NCBI RefSeq assembly: GCF_011927905.1
Contig: NZ_JAATJL010000001.1
Span: forward strand, 3,038,001 to 3,102,000
DNA from: Arthrobacter pigmenti
GTDB lineage: Bacteria > Actinomycetota > Actinomycetes > Actinomycetales > Micrococcaceae
Reading direction: 5' to 3'
Length of the DNA: 64,000 nucleotides
Under the pieces are notes generated by a model. It did no database searches, was not told the origin of the DNA, and saw only the letters and a program-made list of their open reading frames with translations. Below, piece by piece: positions 35,603 to 43,641 of the stretch. How positions within the stretch are numbered: the stretch's first letter is position 1; each line of letters begins with the position of its first letter. The position numbers and the translations under genes are program-made.

Positions 35603-36456
35603 TTGATCACTTCCTGCATGGCGTCGCCGTAGATAGAACTGTCAACACTGTCTGTACTCCAAGCACCAGCACCACCGCTGGGCCGAACCGTATTCACGAT
35701 GGAGGCACCACCATCAGCGGCGATGACCTGACCAGTGACATAGGCGGAGTCTTCGCTAAGCAGGAAGGCAACCACGCCGGCGATCTCTTCAACTGTTCCA
35801 GCCCTACGTAACGGCGTCGTGCTAGCACGCCGCTCCATGTCATTTTTGCCACCGCTGGAGCTTGCGGCAGCAGCGAACAGTTCGGTCGGAACGATGCCTG
35901 GGGCCACTGCGTTGACCCTGATACCTAGAGGGCCCCCATAGACCGCTCCGCCATGAACCAGGCCAAGAACTCCGTGCTTGGAGGTGTGATAGGCCAGTAG
36001 ATCTGCGGAACCGGTAAGACTCGCTATCGACGCTGTGATTGCTACATTCCCGACGGTGTGTTGCTCGGCGAACTGTCGGAAGGCGCCGCGCAGACCTAGG
36101 AACTGACCGCGAACATTGACATTCATAACCCTATCGAAGTCGTCTACTTCGACGTCGGGCAAATTCGCGAACTTACCGAAAATCCCTGCGTTGAGATGAT
36201 GAAGGTCTACTCGTCCGAAAGCGTCTACAGCTTCCCTCATATACCTGTCGACGTCTGCTTCTACGGCGACATCGGCAGCGATGGCGATCGAAGAGGTGGG
36301 TAAGGCCTGAGCGACTTCTTCCGCAGCCGCGCCATTGATATCGACCACTACGACGTGGGCTCCGTCCTCCGCCAGCCTAGTTGCACTGGCCCGCCCTAAG
36401 CCGCTGCCTCCCCCCGTCACAACGGCCACTTTGCCGGCGAAACGCATACTGTTCAT
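35599..36456 (-). CDS. Short-chain dehydrogenase/reductase
   Basis: 285 aa classical SDR. NAD-binding motif TGGGSGLGRA near residue 15, DVAVEADV, and active-site residues Ser in AITASIASL and the Tyr-x3-Lys YHTSKHG. A tail of about 30 residues after VIAADGGASIV is slightly longer than usual. Predicted to oxidise a hydroxyl in the operon's substrate; the cofactor is probably NAD+, since Asp (VVDING) follows the second strand. Start and stop overlap neighbouring genes by 4 nt. Confidence 0.88.
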   Translation of the reverse strand: MNSMRFAGKVAVVTGGGSGLGRASATRLAEDGAHVVVVDINGAAAEEVAQALPTSSIAIAADVAVEADVDRYMREAVDAFGRVDLHHLNAGIFGKFANLPDVEVDDFDRVMNVNVRGQFLGLRGAFRQFAEQHTVGNVAITASIASLTGSADLLAYHTSKHGVLGLVHGGAVYGGPLGIRVNAVAPGIVPTELFAAAASSSGGKNDMERRASTTPLRRAGTVEEIAGVVAFLLSEDSAYVTGQVIAADGGASIVNTVRPSGGAGAWSTDSVDSSIYGDAMQEVIK

Positions 36457-37277
36457 CGTTGCTCTTTCCTACCTATGGTCGCCGCCAGCCCCGCCAGCGG
36501 CCCCTCAACGACTGGTTCGAATCGTTCCAGGGTCGAAGGATCATGTCCGGTCACCAAGTGCTTGGCTGTGGTCTGCATCAGCTGTCGTACGGTGTCGAAA
36601 CCTTCGTACATCTCTCGCAGGTCGTTAACGAATATGAAGGGAAGGTCTCGCTCGTATTCCTCGTAATAGTGGATAGCATCGGAAGCGAGCACAACCTGCC
36701 CTTCATCCGTCTCAACAACTACGATCGACTGACCGGGAGTATGACCGCCCACGCGCATCACGTCGATACCAGGGGCCACTTCGTAAGTATCGTTGAAAGT
36801 GGTGATGCGCTTCTCATCCGCAGCTTCCTTGAGGTAGCTCAGTTCCTGCGGCTCGATCGAGTGTTTGAATTGCAGGCGCCACGCAAAGTCGCTGAACCAA
36901 AAATCCTGTTCTGCTCGAGCCATGATGAGTTCCGAGTTGGGGAACAGGTCTAGGTTGCCGATGTGATCGTAATGGGCGTGTGTGACCACAACCTGTGGTG
37001 CGTCCTTCGCATCTATACCAAGGGCTGCGACTGCGGCCGCTGGCTCGATCAGGAATGTACGGTCGCGGACCTCGCCGCCGCGTCGGGAAAAGCCGGTGTC
37101 GACGACGACAGTGCGGTTCTGATTTTGGATAACCCAGAAGAAGTAGTCCATGTCCAAGGCATCGTCAGCTTCTTTGTATATGTGGAAGTTCAGGTATACG
37201 TCGCTCTTTATGGTCGAACGAGTTCCAAATTTCACGATTGTGACTTGGTACTTTTCCGTAAGGGAGATGTCAGCCAT
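36453..37277 (-). CDS. MBL-fold lactonase, AHL/gamma-butyrolactone lactonase-like (AhlD/AttM type)
   Basis: 274 aa. Dinuclear zinc motif H100-A-H102-Y-D104-H105, then GHTPGQSIVVVE (His) and VLASDAIHYYEEYERDLPF (bridging Asp and the Tyr region characteristic of AHL lactonases), with GHDP near the C-terminus. The length and the SDAIHYYEE motif place it with the AhlD (Arthrobacter) and AttM/BlcC (Agrobacterium) group rather than with AiiA. It opens acyl-homoserine lactones or gamma-butyrolactone in characterised relatives. In this operon a catabolic lactone substrate is more plausible than quorum quenching. First enzyme gene of the operon; 5 nt separate it from the small leader ORF. Confidence 0.86.
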   Translation of the reverse strand: MADISLTEKYQVTIVKFGTRSTIKSDVYLNFHIYKEADDALDMDYFFWVIQNQNRTVVVDTGFSRRGGEVRDRTFLIEPAAAVAALGIDAKDAPQVVVTHAHYDHIGNLDLFPNSELIMARAEQDFWFSDFAWRLQFKHSIEPQELSYLKEAADEKRITTFNDTYEVAPGIDVMRVGGHTPGQSIVVVETDEGQVVLASDAIHYYEEYERDLPFIFVNDLREMYEGFDTVRQLMQTTAKHLVTGHDPSTLERFEPVVEGPLAGLAATIGRKEQR

Positions 37278-37282
37278 TTTGA

Positions 37283-37465
37283 TTACACAATCGTCTCTGC
37301 GCGTTTGCTCGTCGAAGCCGTATCGTGTGCCACGATGTTCTGCTCACTGCTTTCAGGCAACCACTTAGGCAGCACTACCAATGCGATGAGCCCAATACAG
37401 ATCTGGTGGAACGCCTGGGCCCGCACCAATTTCTCGTGAGGCATGTCAACCTGACTCAGGATCAC
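37283..37465 (-). CDS. Small leader protein of the lactonase operon (60 aa)
   Basis: Begins GTG ATC CTG AGT, directly preceded by GAGGAGGTAACCG, the best Shine-Dalgarno site of the island. Residues 20-34 are hydrophobic (QICIGLIALVVLPKWLP) with basic residues before and a polar tail, so it may be a one-helix membrane protein. It starts about 60 bp after the operator/promoter and ends 5 nt before the lactonase start, so it must be co-transcribed and could couple translation. No family was recognised. A degenerate first exon-like remnant of a longer transporter is possible. Confidence 0.55.
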   Translation of the reverse strand: MILSQVDMPHEKLVRAQAFHQICIGLIALVVLPKWLPESSEQNIVAHDTASTSKRAETIV

Positions 37466-37850
37466 CGGTTACCTCCTCGTAACTCTTCAAGCGGCGACGA
37501 CTTGCAGCAGCTCGTTTGTTATTTTGTACGACAATCGTACGAACTGTCAATTTCGCCCTCATGATCTCCGCTTCAGCGAGCGACGCCCTCTCGGTCAGCG
37601 CCCGCACATCTGCGGTGGCGAAGTAGGTGACCCAGCCGTCCGGGAAACCTGACGCTTCCGAGTTTCCAATCATCCCGCCCACAGCGAGGCCGTCCGCGAG
37701 GAACTTCGTGTAGTGACCGTAGCCGGGGCCCAAGTCCTCCGCTCCCCAGCCAAGCAGCCCGCCGTAGAAATCGGCAGCTGCCGCAGTGTCTGAGCTGGTG
37801 AGGTCCACCCAGCAGGGCACTCCGTCGGGAAAGGTCTCTCGCGTAGGCAT
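37446..37850 (-). pseudogene. VOC/glyoxalase-family gene truncated at the island edge
   Basis: A strong AGGAGGACCT site and ATG at 37850 start a protein (MPTRETFPDGVPCWVDLTSS) typical of CFP32-like VOC proteins, normally about 250-270 aa with two VOC modules. Homology is good for about 95 residues (FYGGLLGWGAEDLGPGYGHY; GFPDGWVTYFATADVRALTE). Then, near 37570, the GC drops and the frame continues into island sequence, including the operon promoter, to a stop at 37446. The second half of the first module and the whole second module are gone. This fixes the right boundary of the island. Confidence 0.78.
37523..37550 (-). promoter_or_regulatory. Promoter and GntR-type operator of the lactonase operon
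   Basis: Minus-strand -35 TTGACA (37550-37545), 16-bp spacer and -10 TACAAA (37528-37523). The perfect palindrome GTACGACAATCGTAC (37526-37540) fills the spacer and touches the -10. Its arms match GTAYGA/TCRTAC shared with the operator at 27779, tying the operon to the GntR/FCD regulator at 26264. Confidence 0.72.
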
Positions 37851-37938
37851 AGGTCCTCCTGATGGGGTTGTCAGTCGATGCGACTGATATCCCCCGCCCC
37901 TGACACAGACAACGGGTTCGACGGACGAGAATAGGTAG

Positions 37939-38583
37939 ATGGCCCAGCTTCTCCCCCGCGAACGCACCGAGATCGCGCCCGGCGCCTTCCACGTCCCCGA
38001 CTGGCTAAGCCCCGACCAGCAGCGCGAACTCATCGCCGCCTGCCGGGACTGGGCTACGGGTCCGGTCCCCATGCGGAACACCCGCATGCCGAACGGCTCC
38101 CACATGTCCGTCCAGACCGTCTGCCTGGGCTGGCACTGGATGCCGTACCGGTACAGCAAAACAGCCGACGACGTCGGCGGCGGCACAGTCGCCGAGTTCC
38201 CTTCGTGGCTGGCCGGGTTGGGACGCGACGCCGTGACAGCCGCCTACGGCGAGCGCGACGACAGCTACGAGCCCGACGCCGCGCTCATCAACTTCTACGA
38301 TTCGACAGCGAAGATGGGGATGCATCAGGACCGTGAGGAGAAATCGCTGGCGCCGGTTGTGTCGCTGAGCATCGGCGACAGCTGCCTCTTCCGGTTCGGG
38401 AACACGGAGACCCGGAACAAGCCGTGGACAGACGTTCGGCTTGAATCCGGTGACCTGTTCGTGTTCGGGGGTGCGTCGAGGCTCGCGTACCACGGGGTGA
38501 TGAAGACCTATCCGGGCACAGCCGAGCCGTCGCTGGAACTGAACGGCCGGCTCAACATCACGCTGCGGGTAACGGGGCTCTGA
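37939..38583 (+). CDS. alkB: AlkB-like 2-oxoglutarate/Fe(II)-dependent dioxygenase
   Basis: 214 aa. Fe(II) ligands are in HQD (GMHQDREE) and the distal His of AYHGV. The 2-oxoglutarate arginines are in NGRLNITLRVTG at the C-terminus. ALINFYDSTAKMGMHQD is the conserved AlkB strand (NxYxxxxxMxxHxD). Such enzymes remove alkyl groups from bases in DNA or RNA by oxidative demethylation. It is a stand-alone gene on the + strand just outside the right edge of the island, convergent with the Gfo/Idh/MocA gene and divergent from the truncated VOC gene. Confidence 0.92.
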   Translation: MAQLLPRERTEIAPGAFHVPDWLSPDQQRELIAACRDWATGPVPMRNTRMPNGSHMSVQTVCLGWHWMPYRYSKTADDVGGGTVAEFPSWLAGLGRDAVTAAYGERDDSYEPDAALINFYDSTAKMGMHQDREEKSLAPVVSLSIGDSCLFRFGNTETRNKPWTDVRLESGDLFVFGGASRLAYHGVMKTYPGTAEPSLELNGRLNITLRVTGL

Positions 38584-38587
38584 AGTG

Positions 38588-39772
38588 TCAGTCCCTCACG
38601 AGATCGCGCTGCCCCGTTTCGAAGTACTCCATCAGATCGTTCGGGAGCGGCGGGACCTCCCGCGCCGAACCGTCGCCCCGCAGTGACTCCGTGGCGAGCA
38701 CGCCGGCCGCAACCGCCTGCCGGGCGGCAACCGGGTTGGTCCGCGTTGTACCACCGTGAACTGCGAAGTTCAGGAACTCCTCGATCAGGAGAGGGTCCGC
38801 TCCACCATGACCTCCGTTGCCGTCCTCGATCTCGATCACCTCGTCGGGCTGGGGAAAACCTGAGCCACGCGTTGTCCACAGGTTGATTGTCCCGCCCACT
38901 CCGTCGCCGAAATTCTCCATCCTGCCGCGGGTGCCGATGATCGTGTAGTTGCGCCAGTAGTCCGGTGTGAAGTGGCACTGCTGGTATGAGGCAAGGACCC
39001 CGTTGTCCAGAACCATGTTCATCATGGAAATGTCTTCAACGTCGATGGTCTCCGCGAGGTCCGTCTGCTCGCCGGGCGGCCAATTGTCAACTGAATACCA
39101 ATCGCGCATACGCCTGCCCTTGTTGTCACGCCGGTTGGGTACGTCTCCGTAGACTGCCAGGTCTCCGACAGCCGAAACCCTTTGGGTATAGGCGCCCGCA
39201 AGCCAGTGGATGACGTCGATGTCGTGTGCCCCTTTCTGCAGCAAGAGCGACGTCACGTTGGCACGCTCCGCATGCCAGTCCTTGAAATAGAAGTCACCCC
39301 CGGCGCCAACAAAGTGCCGGCACCAGATCGCCTTGACCTCGCCAATCCGGCCATCCTCGATGAGTTCGCGCATCTGGGCGATCACCGGCATATGACGCAT
39401 GTTGTGGCCAACGTACAAGCGTGTTCCGGTTTCGAAGGCGGTCTGCAGTATCAAGTCAGCGGCCTCGACCGTGATGTCCAGCGGCTTCTCGCAGAAGGTG
39501 GGAATGCCAGCCTTCAGCGTGCGGACAGCGACGGCGGCGTGCTGGTTATCAGGAGTCAGCACCAGTACGGCGTCAACACCACTTGTCAGCAACGTGTCGA
39601 GGTCGCCCGTTATCCGGGCAGTTGGAATACGCTTGGCCGCGTCCTGGCGACCCCGTTCGCTGGTGTCGCAGACGATAGTCACCTCCGAACCCCGTCCAGG
39701 TCGATGTGTTTGTTCCACCAGCGAGGCACGCAGCCCGAAGCCTACGATGCCGACTTTCAAGTCCTTCTCCAC
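38588..39772 (-). CDS. Gfo/Idh/MocA-family oxidoreductase (LplA-type importer locus)
   Basis: 394 aa, GTG start after AAGGGATCTCC. N-terminal Rossmann GIVGFGLRASLVEQ at about residues 8-21, the EKPLDI motif with catalytic Lys near residue 95, and C-terminal domain with QKGAHDIDVIHWLAG (H-D pair of the active site). Predicted to oxidise a sugar or sugar acid with NAD(P), probably downstream of the importer encoded in the same operon. It is the last of five co-directional genes (permease, permease, binding protein, LacI, oxidoreductase). Confidence 0.87.
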   Translation of the reverse strand: MEKDLKVGIVGFGLRASLVEQTHRPGRGSEVTIVCDTSERGRQDAAKRIPTARITGDLDTLLTSGVDAVLVLTPDNQHAAVAVRTLKAGIPTFCEKPLDITVEAADLILQTAFETGTRLYVGHNMRHMPVIAQMRELIEDGRIGEVKAIWCRHFVGAGGDFYFKDWHAERANVTSLLLQKGAHDIDVIHWLAGAYTQRVSAVGDLAVYGDVPNRRDNKGRRMRDWYSVDNWPPGEQTDLAETIDVEDISMMNMVLDNGVLASYQQCHFTPDYWRNYTIIGTRGRMENFGDGVGGTINLWTTRGSGFPQPDEVIEIEDGNGGHGGADPLLIEEFLNFAVHGGTTRTNPVAARQAVAAGVLATESLRGDGSAREVPPLPNDLMEYFETGQRDLVRD

Positions 39773-39795
39773 GGTTGGAGATCCCTTCTGTAGTT

Positions 39796-40833
39796 CTAGC
39801 TAAGACGCGTGAACGGGTTACGATCCGGAGCTGATTCACCGACGAACAGCTGCCATGGAAACTCAAGTACACCGGGCTCCTCTACCCTGGGCGTGCCCAC
39901 CGCGCGGTCGAGGAGTAAACGTGCGATGCTGTCGAAGAAGCCGGCCGGGCCGACGGTCGTCAGCGAGGGTGCCATGCGCTCATCCACTGCGGAGTTACCC
40001 ACGCCGATGATGTCGATGTCCTCACCCACGGTCAGTCCGAGTCGCTGCGCGGCGCTGATCGCACTCACAGCCACGTAGTCTGACGTGGCGTAGATGGCTG
40101 TCGGCCGTTCAGGCAGGCTAAGAAGTCTCGCAGCGGCAAAATACGCGTCTGTGGCCGACCCGTCAAAACACCCGACGTACTCCTCACGAAACGGCACTTC
40201 TGCCTGGGCGAGGGCCGACGTATAGGCCACATAGCGGGGCCCTCCGGGTGCAGCAGCTGACGGCGTCAAACATCCAATCCTGCGGTGCCCTTTCAACAGG
40301 TGTGCCATGGCCAGGTCGCACCCTGGTCTGGCGATGGAGCGGATGACGTCGAACCCCTCCGGTTCGATTTGCTCGTCGAAAACCACCAGCCTGGTCCCGC
40401 GGGCGGCCAGGCGGCGCGGCTCGGAACGGTGTTCCTCTTTCACCCCATCCACAAAGACCGCATCAGCACTATGCGTATCGAGAATCTTCACCCAGTTCGC
40501 GTCACCAAGGATCATCGGAGTAATCCCCAGCGGTTCCGCAGCCCTTTGCACAGCCTTGATCACCGATTGCGACCAGGGGTCGGAGAGCATCGTGAGCGAG
40601 AGAATGACGGTGTCCGTCTTCCCCATCCGAATGGCGCGTGCAGCCTGGTTGGGACGGTAGCCGAGTTGGCGGGCTGCCGCCTTCACCTTCTCGGCAGTCG
40701 GGTCGGAAACACCGGGACCGGTATCCCCGCGGCGGCCGGACAGCACATAGGAGACCGTTGCAGTTGAGACGCCGGCAAGTTCGGCCACCATACGGATGGT
40801 TGGCCGGGTTCCCGGACCGGTAGTCTTTGCCAT
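39796..40833 (-). CDS. LacI-family transcriptional regulator
   Basis: 345 aa. HTH at residues 13-40 (TIRMVAELAGVSTATVSYVLSGRR), hinge helix KVKAAARQLGYRPNQAARAIR, then a periplasmic-binding-protein-like effector domain. The ATG at 40833 follows AGGGGAAGC and is preferred to an upstream start. Encoded between the binding-protein gene and the oxidoreductase gene in the same direction. The TTAAACGTTTAA palindrome in front of the permease gene is its likely operator, giving sugar-induced derepression of the operon including its own gene. Confidence 0.88.
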   Translation of the reverse strand: MAKTTGPGTRPTIRMVAELAGVSTATVSYVLSGRRGDTGPGVSDPTAEKVKAAARQLGYRPNQAARAIRMGKTDTVILSLTMLSDPWSQSVIKAVQRAAEPLGITPMILGDANWVKILDTHSADAVFVDGVKEEHRSEPRRLAARGTRLVVFDEQIEPEGFDVIRSIARPGCDLAMAHLLKGHRRIGCLTPSAAAPGGPRYVAYTSALAQAEVPFREEYVGCFDGSATDAYFAAARLLSLPERPTAIYATSDYVAVSAISAAQRLGLTVGEDIDIIGVGNSAVDERMAPSLTTVGPAGFFDSIARLLLDRAVGTPRVEEPGVLEFPWQLFVGESAPDRNPFTRLS

Positions 40834-40954
40834 TGCTTCCCCTATGCTCTTCCAAACCAAACCTTCACCACATTGTCCCTGAGCTTCCTCCCGCGGTGAT
40901 GCTGAACGGTCAGCACCACCGCAAGGGAAAACCCGCGGGAGAACTCGTTTGAAG

Positions 40955-42616
40955 CTAACTTGAGAAGACCGGCGCCTCCGGGCTCAGCGCAGCTTGGTAT
41001 TCTTCGCGCATCTTGTCGCCGCCTTCGCTCCTCCACCGCTTGATCGCGCCCTGGAGTTCGTCGAGCTTGGAACGCCCGGTGATGATGTCGACCACCTTGT
41101 CCCTGACCTGGGTAGTTATTTTCGCACCTACCCTCGCGTTGGTATCCGAGTAGGAACCATTGGTGGGGTTGCGCCACGCCATTTCGAGGAGTTTCTGCTC
41201 GGTCTCGCTGATGTAGCGGGTGTCGTCGTCGTATCCGGGATTGAAGATGACATTCTCGGGACTGGACATGATGTTGAGTGCCGAGACAAGTCCGGGAGCG
41301 TTGACCGTCCCTGATTCCGTGCGGATCGGGTTGCCTGTGCTGTCCAGCGTGTAGTCATCGCCCTCTGTGCCATAGTTCTTCTGCAGCCATTCCGACGTGC
41401 CAAAGGGAGCGGAGAGGTAATTGATGAGGGAGAGCAGTTCGCGGATCTTGCCCTCCTCTGCCTTTTTGAACGGCGTGAACCCGACCGTGCCGTATCCCAT
41501 GTCGTAGGTGGGTGTGATTCCGCTTGTCGCGCTGAACGGTACGAGGATCTCGTACTTGCCGGCGTCGTCGAGCGCGCGGTAGCTCCGGAGGTCGTGCGGC
41601 CCGCTGGCCACCACGGCACCAATGGAACCGTTCACCACCCGTGCGACCAGGTCGGGCGTCTCGGCATCCGGGTAGATGACCCCTTCGGCGAACATCTTGA
41701 CCATGAACTCGATCCCGGCCGCATAGGCGTCGGTTTCGAACGTATGGGTGAGCGTCCGGTCCTTGTTGACGGCCCAGCCGTTGGGCGCGCCGTACCATTC
41801 GGTGACCATGTGCAGCGCGTTGATGTAGTCGGGAGCCAGCGCCCACTTCTGCTCGCTGGGGCGGGTCATTTCCTTGGCTTTCTCGAGGAACTCCTCGGCA
41901 CTGCCGGCGCTGAAGCCGCCCACCTCCGCCCAGGCGTCCCCGTTGCCGATGTAGACCTGGCCGAAAGGAGTGCTGGGAATCGGAGCCCCCCAGATCTTGC
42001 CATTGACGACGGCGGTCTTCCAGGAGTCCGGCTTCAGTGCCGCGAGGTTGGGGTATTCAAGTACAGCATCGCCCGACAGGTAGGGCGTGAGGTCCTGGAA
42101 CTTGGCTTCCAGCATGGCTCCGACATTGGGGATGCCCTGGTTCGGCGGAACCCACATCATGTCCGGCAGATCATTGCTTGCCAGAACGGTCGCGAACTTC
42201 GCCGGGTACCCGTCGCCGATGTCCTGCGCGATCTGGAGTTCGAGGCGTCCGCCAAGTTTTTCGTTCAATCGTTGCCAGAACGGGTTGTCGTCCATTGCCG
42301 GGCTCATTACCTCAAAGGTTTCCGTCAAGCCGGTGACGGTGCCTTTCAGGGGCGGGGACTTCACGGACTGAATTGGATCAGGCAGTTTGAAGTAGGCGGC
42401 CTGCAGTCCCTTGGAGTTGCCTGCAATGGCGGGGGTAGTTCCGGTGAACTCCTTGAACGTGGGCAGCTTGACTGTTGCCGACGCAGACGCGCCGCCGTTG
42501 CCGGTTCCTCCGGTGCCGCTGCATGCGGACAGGCCTATGGTTGTCACTGCCAGGCCGGCGAGACCGAGAAAACCGCGCCGACTGAACCCGGGCTGACCTG
42601 AGGTGGCGATCGTCAT
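40955..42616 (-). CDS. Extracellular sugar-binding lipoprotein, LplA-like
   Basis: 553 aa. The N-terminus combines a twin-arginine-like motif (FSRRGFLGLAG) with a lipobox (LSACS, Cys32), suggesting Tat export followed by lipidation. The mature protein matches the large LplA/YtcQ-type solute-binding proteins (500-560 aa) of complex-carbohydrate importers, with QKNYGTEGDDYTL and GYGTVGFTPFKKAEEGKI. Captures an oligosaccharide or uronate, identity unknown. Its partners are the two permeases immediately upstream. No ATPase gene is present, so a shared MsmK/MsiK-type ATPase elsewhere must energise the importer. Confidence 0.9.
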   Translation of the reverse strand: MTIATSGQPGFSRRGFLGLAGLAVTTIGLSACSGTGGTGNGGASASATVKLPTFKEFTGTTPAIAGNSKGLQAAYFKLPDPIQSVKSPPLKGTVTGLTETFEVMSPAMDDNPFWQRLNEKLGGRLELQIAQDIGDGYPAKFATVLASNDLPDMMWVPPNQGIPNVGAMLEAKFQDLTPYLSGDAVLEYPNLAALKPDSWKTAVVNGKIWGAPIPSTPFGQVYIGNGDAWAEVGGFSAGSAEEFLEKAKEMTRPSEQKWALAPDYINALHMVTEWYGAPNGWAVNKDRTLTHTFETDAYAAGIEFMVKMFAEGVIYPDAETPDLVARVVNGSIGAVVASGPHDLRSYRALDDAGKYEILVPFSATSGITPTYDMGYGTVGFTPFKKAEEGKIRELLSLINYLSAPFGTSEWLQKNYGTEGDDYTLDSTGNPIRTESGTVNAPGLVSALNIMSSPENVIFNPGYDDDTRYISETEQKLLEMAWRNPTNGSYSDTNARVGAKITTQVRDKVVDIITGRSKLDELQGAIKRWRSEGGDKMREEYQAALSPEAPVFSS

Positions 42617-42687
42617 TGAATTACCTCTCTATTGTTGTTCCCTCAGGGGAGGGAACGGGATTGTTTCCTGCTGGCGCGCCTTGCCGG

Positions 42688-43611
42688 CTAGCCCTTGACG
42701 GCGCCGGTGATGACGCCCTTGGTGAAGTGCCTCTGAAGGAATGGGTAAACCATGAGAATCGGCACCAAAGCCACCACCACAACTGCCATCTGTATCGACT
42801 GCGGCGGTGCCGTCGTCGAAATTCCCAACTGCTCGGCTGCCCCACTGCTCTGGACCACGAAGTTTCGAAGAAGCAGCTGGATTGGCCACTTGCTCTGGTC
42901 ATTGATGTAGAGCAACGCGTTGAAGAAGGAGTTCCAGAAAGAGACGGCGTAGAAGAGCCCGACGACGGCGATGACCGCTTTCGACAGCGGCACCACAATG
43001 CGCCAGAGGATCTGCCAGTCGGTGGCACCGTCGATTCGGGCGCTCTCGATCAGTTCGCCCGGGATGTTCATGAAGAACGCACGCATCACCACAAAATTGA
43101 AGGCAGCGAACACGCCGGGAAGGATCAGTGACCACAGCGAGTCCAGCAGGCCCAGCTGACGGATCATCAGGAAGGAGGGAATGAGACCCGGTGTGAACAG
43201 CAGGGTGAAGAGAACCGCTATCACGATGGGACGCCCGAACAGTACCGGGCGGCTGGTTGCGTAGGCCATGGTGATCGTGACGAATAGGGCCAGCACGGTA
43301 CCCACTGAAGTTATGAAGAGGCTGACTCCCAGCGACTGGAGCACCAACGGTCCCTTGAAGATGGTTATGTATGCGTCAAGATTTGGCCGCTCCGGCCACA
43401 GCACGAAGCCGCCCGCCTCGACAATCTGCTCGTTGTCCGCCAGCGATGTGGATACCACCAGCAGGATGGGAAGCAGGATGGAAAGGCTGAAGAGTATCAG
43501 TACCAGGGACTTGATCGCCTGCTGCAGGAGGGACGGGCGTTCCTGCCACGGTGGGCGCTTCGGATCGAAACTGAGTGCCTTGTCATTTCGCTTGAGCAAT
43601 GTAGATGCCAT
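42688..43611 (-). CDS. Carbohydrate ABC transporter permease, LplC-like
   Basis: 307 aa with six transmembrane helices. The EAA loop is seen in GELIESARIDGATDWQILWRIVVPLSKA, which docks to the ATPase. The family also carries the C-terminal QRHFTKGVITGAVKG, typical of LplC/YtcP and MalG-type permeases. The start follows GAAGGAGACACT. It is the second gene of the operon, 30 nt after the LplB-like gene and 71 nt before the binding-protein gene. Confidence 0.92.
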   Translation of the reverse strand: MASTLLKRNDKALSFDPKRPPWQERPSLLQQAIKSLVLILFSLSILLPILLVVSTSLADNEQIVEAGGFVLWPERPNLDAYITIFKGPLVLQSLGVSLFITSVGTVLALFVTITMAYATSRPVLFGRPIVIAVLFTLLFTPGLIPSFLMIRQLGLLDSLWSLILPGVFAAFNFVVMRAFFMNIPGELIESARIDGATDWQILWRIVVPLSKAVIAVVGLFYAVSFWNSFFNALLYINDQSKWPIQLLLRNFVVQSSGAAEQLGISTTAPPQSIQMAVVVVALVPILMVYPFLQRHFTKGVITGAVKG

Positions 43612-43641
43612 AGTGTCTCCTTCGCCTGGCCCGCCCGGAGG

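Noticed and set aside
36453..37277. Quorum-quenching gene as the main role of the lactonase
   Set aside because: The active site is AHL-lactonase-like, but its placement in a coupled catabolic operon makes a nutrient lactone more likely.
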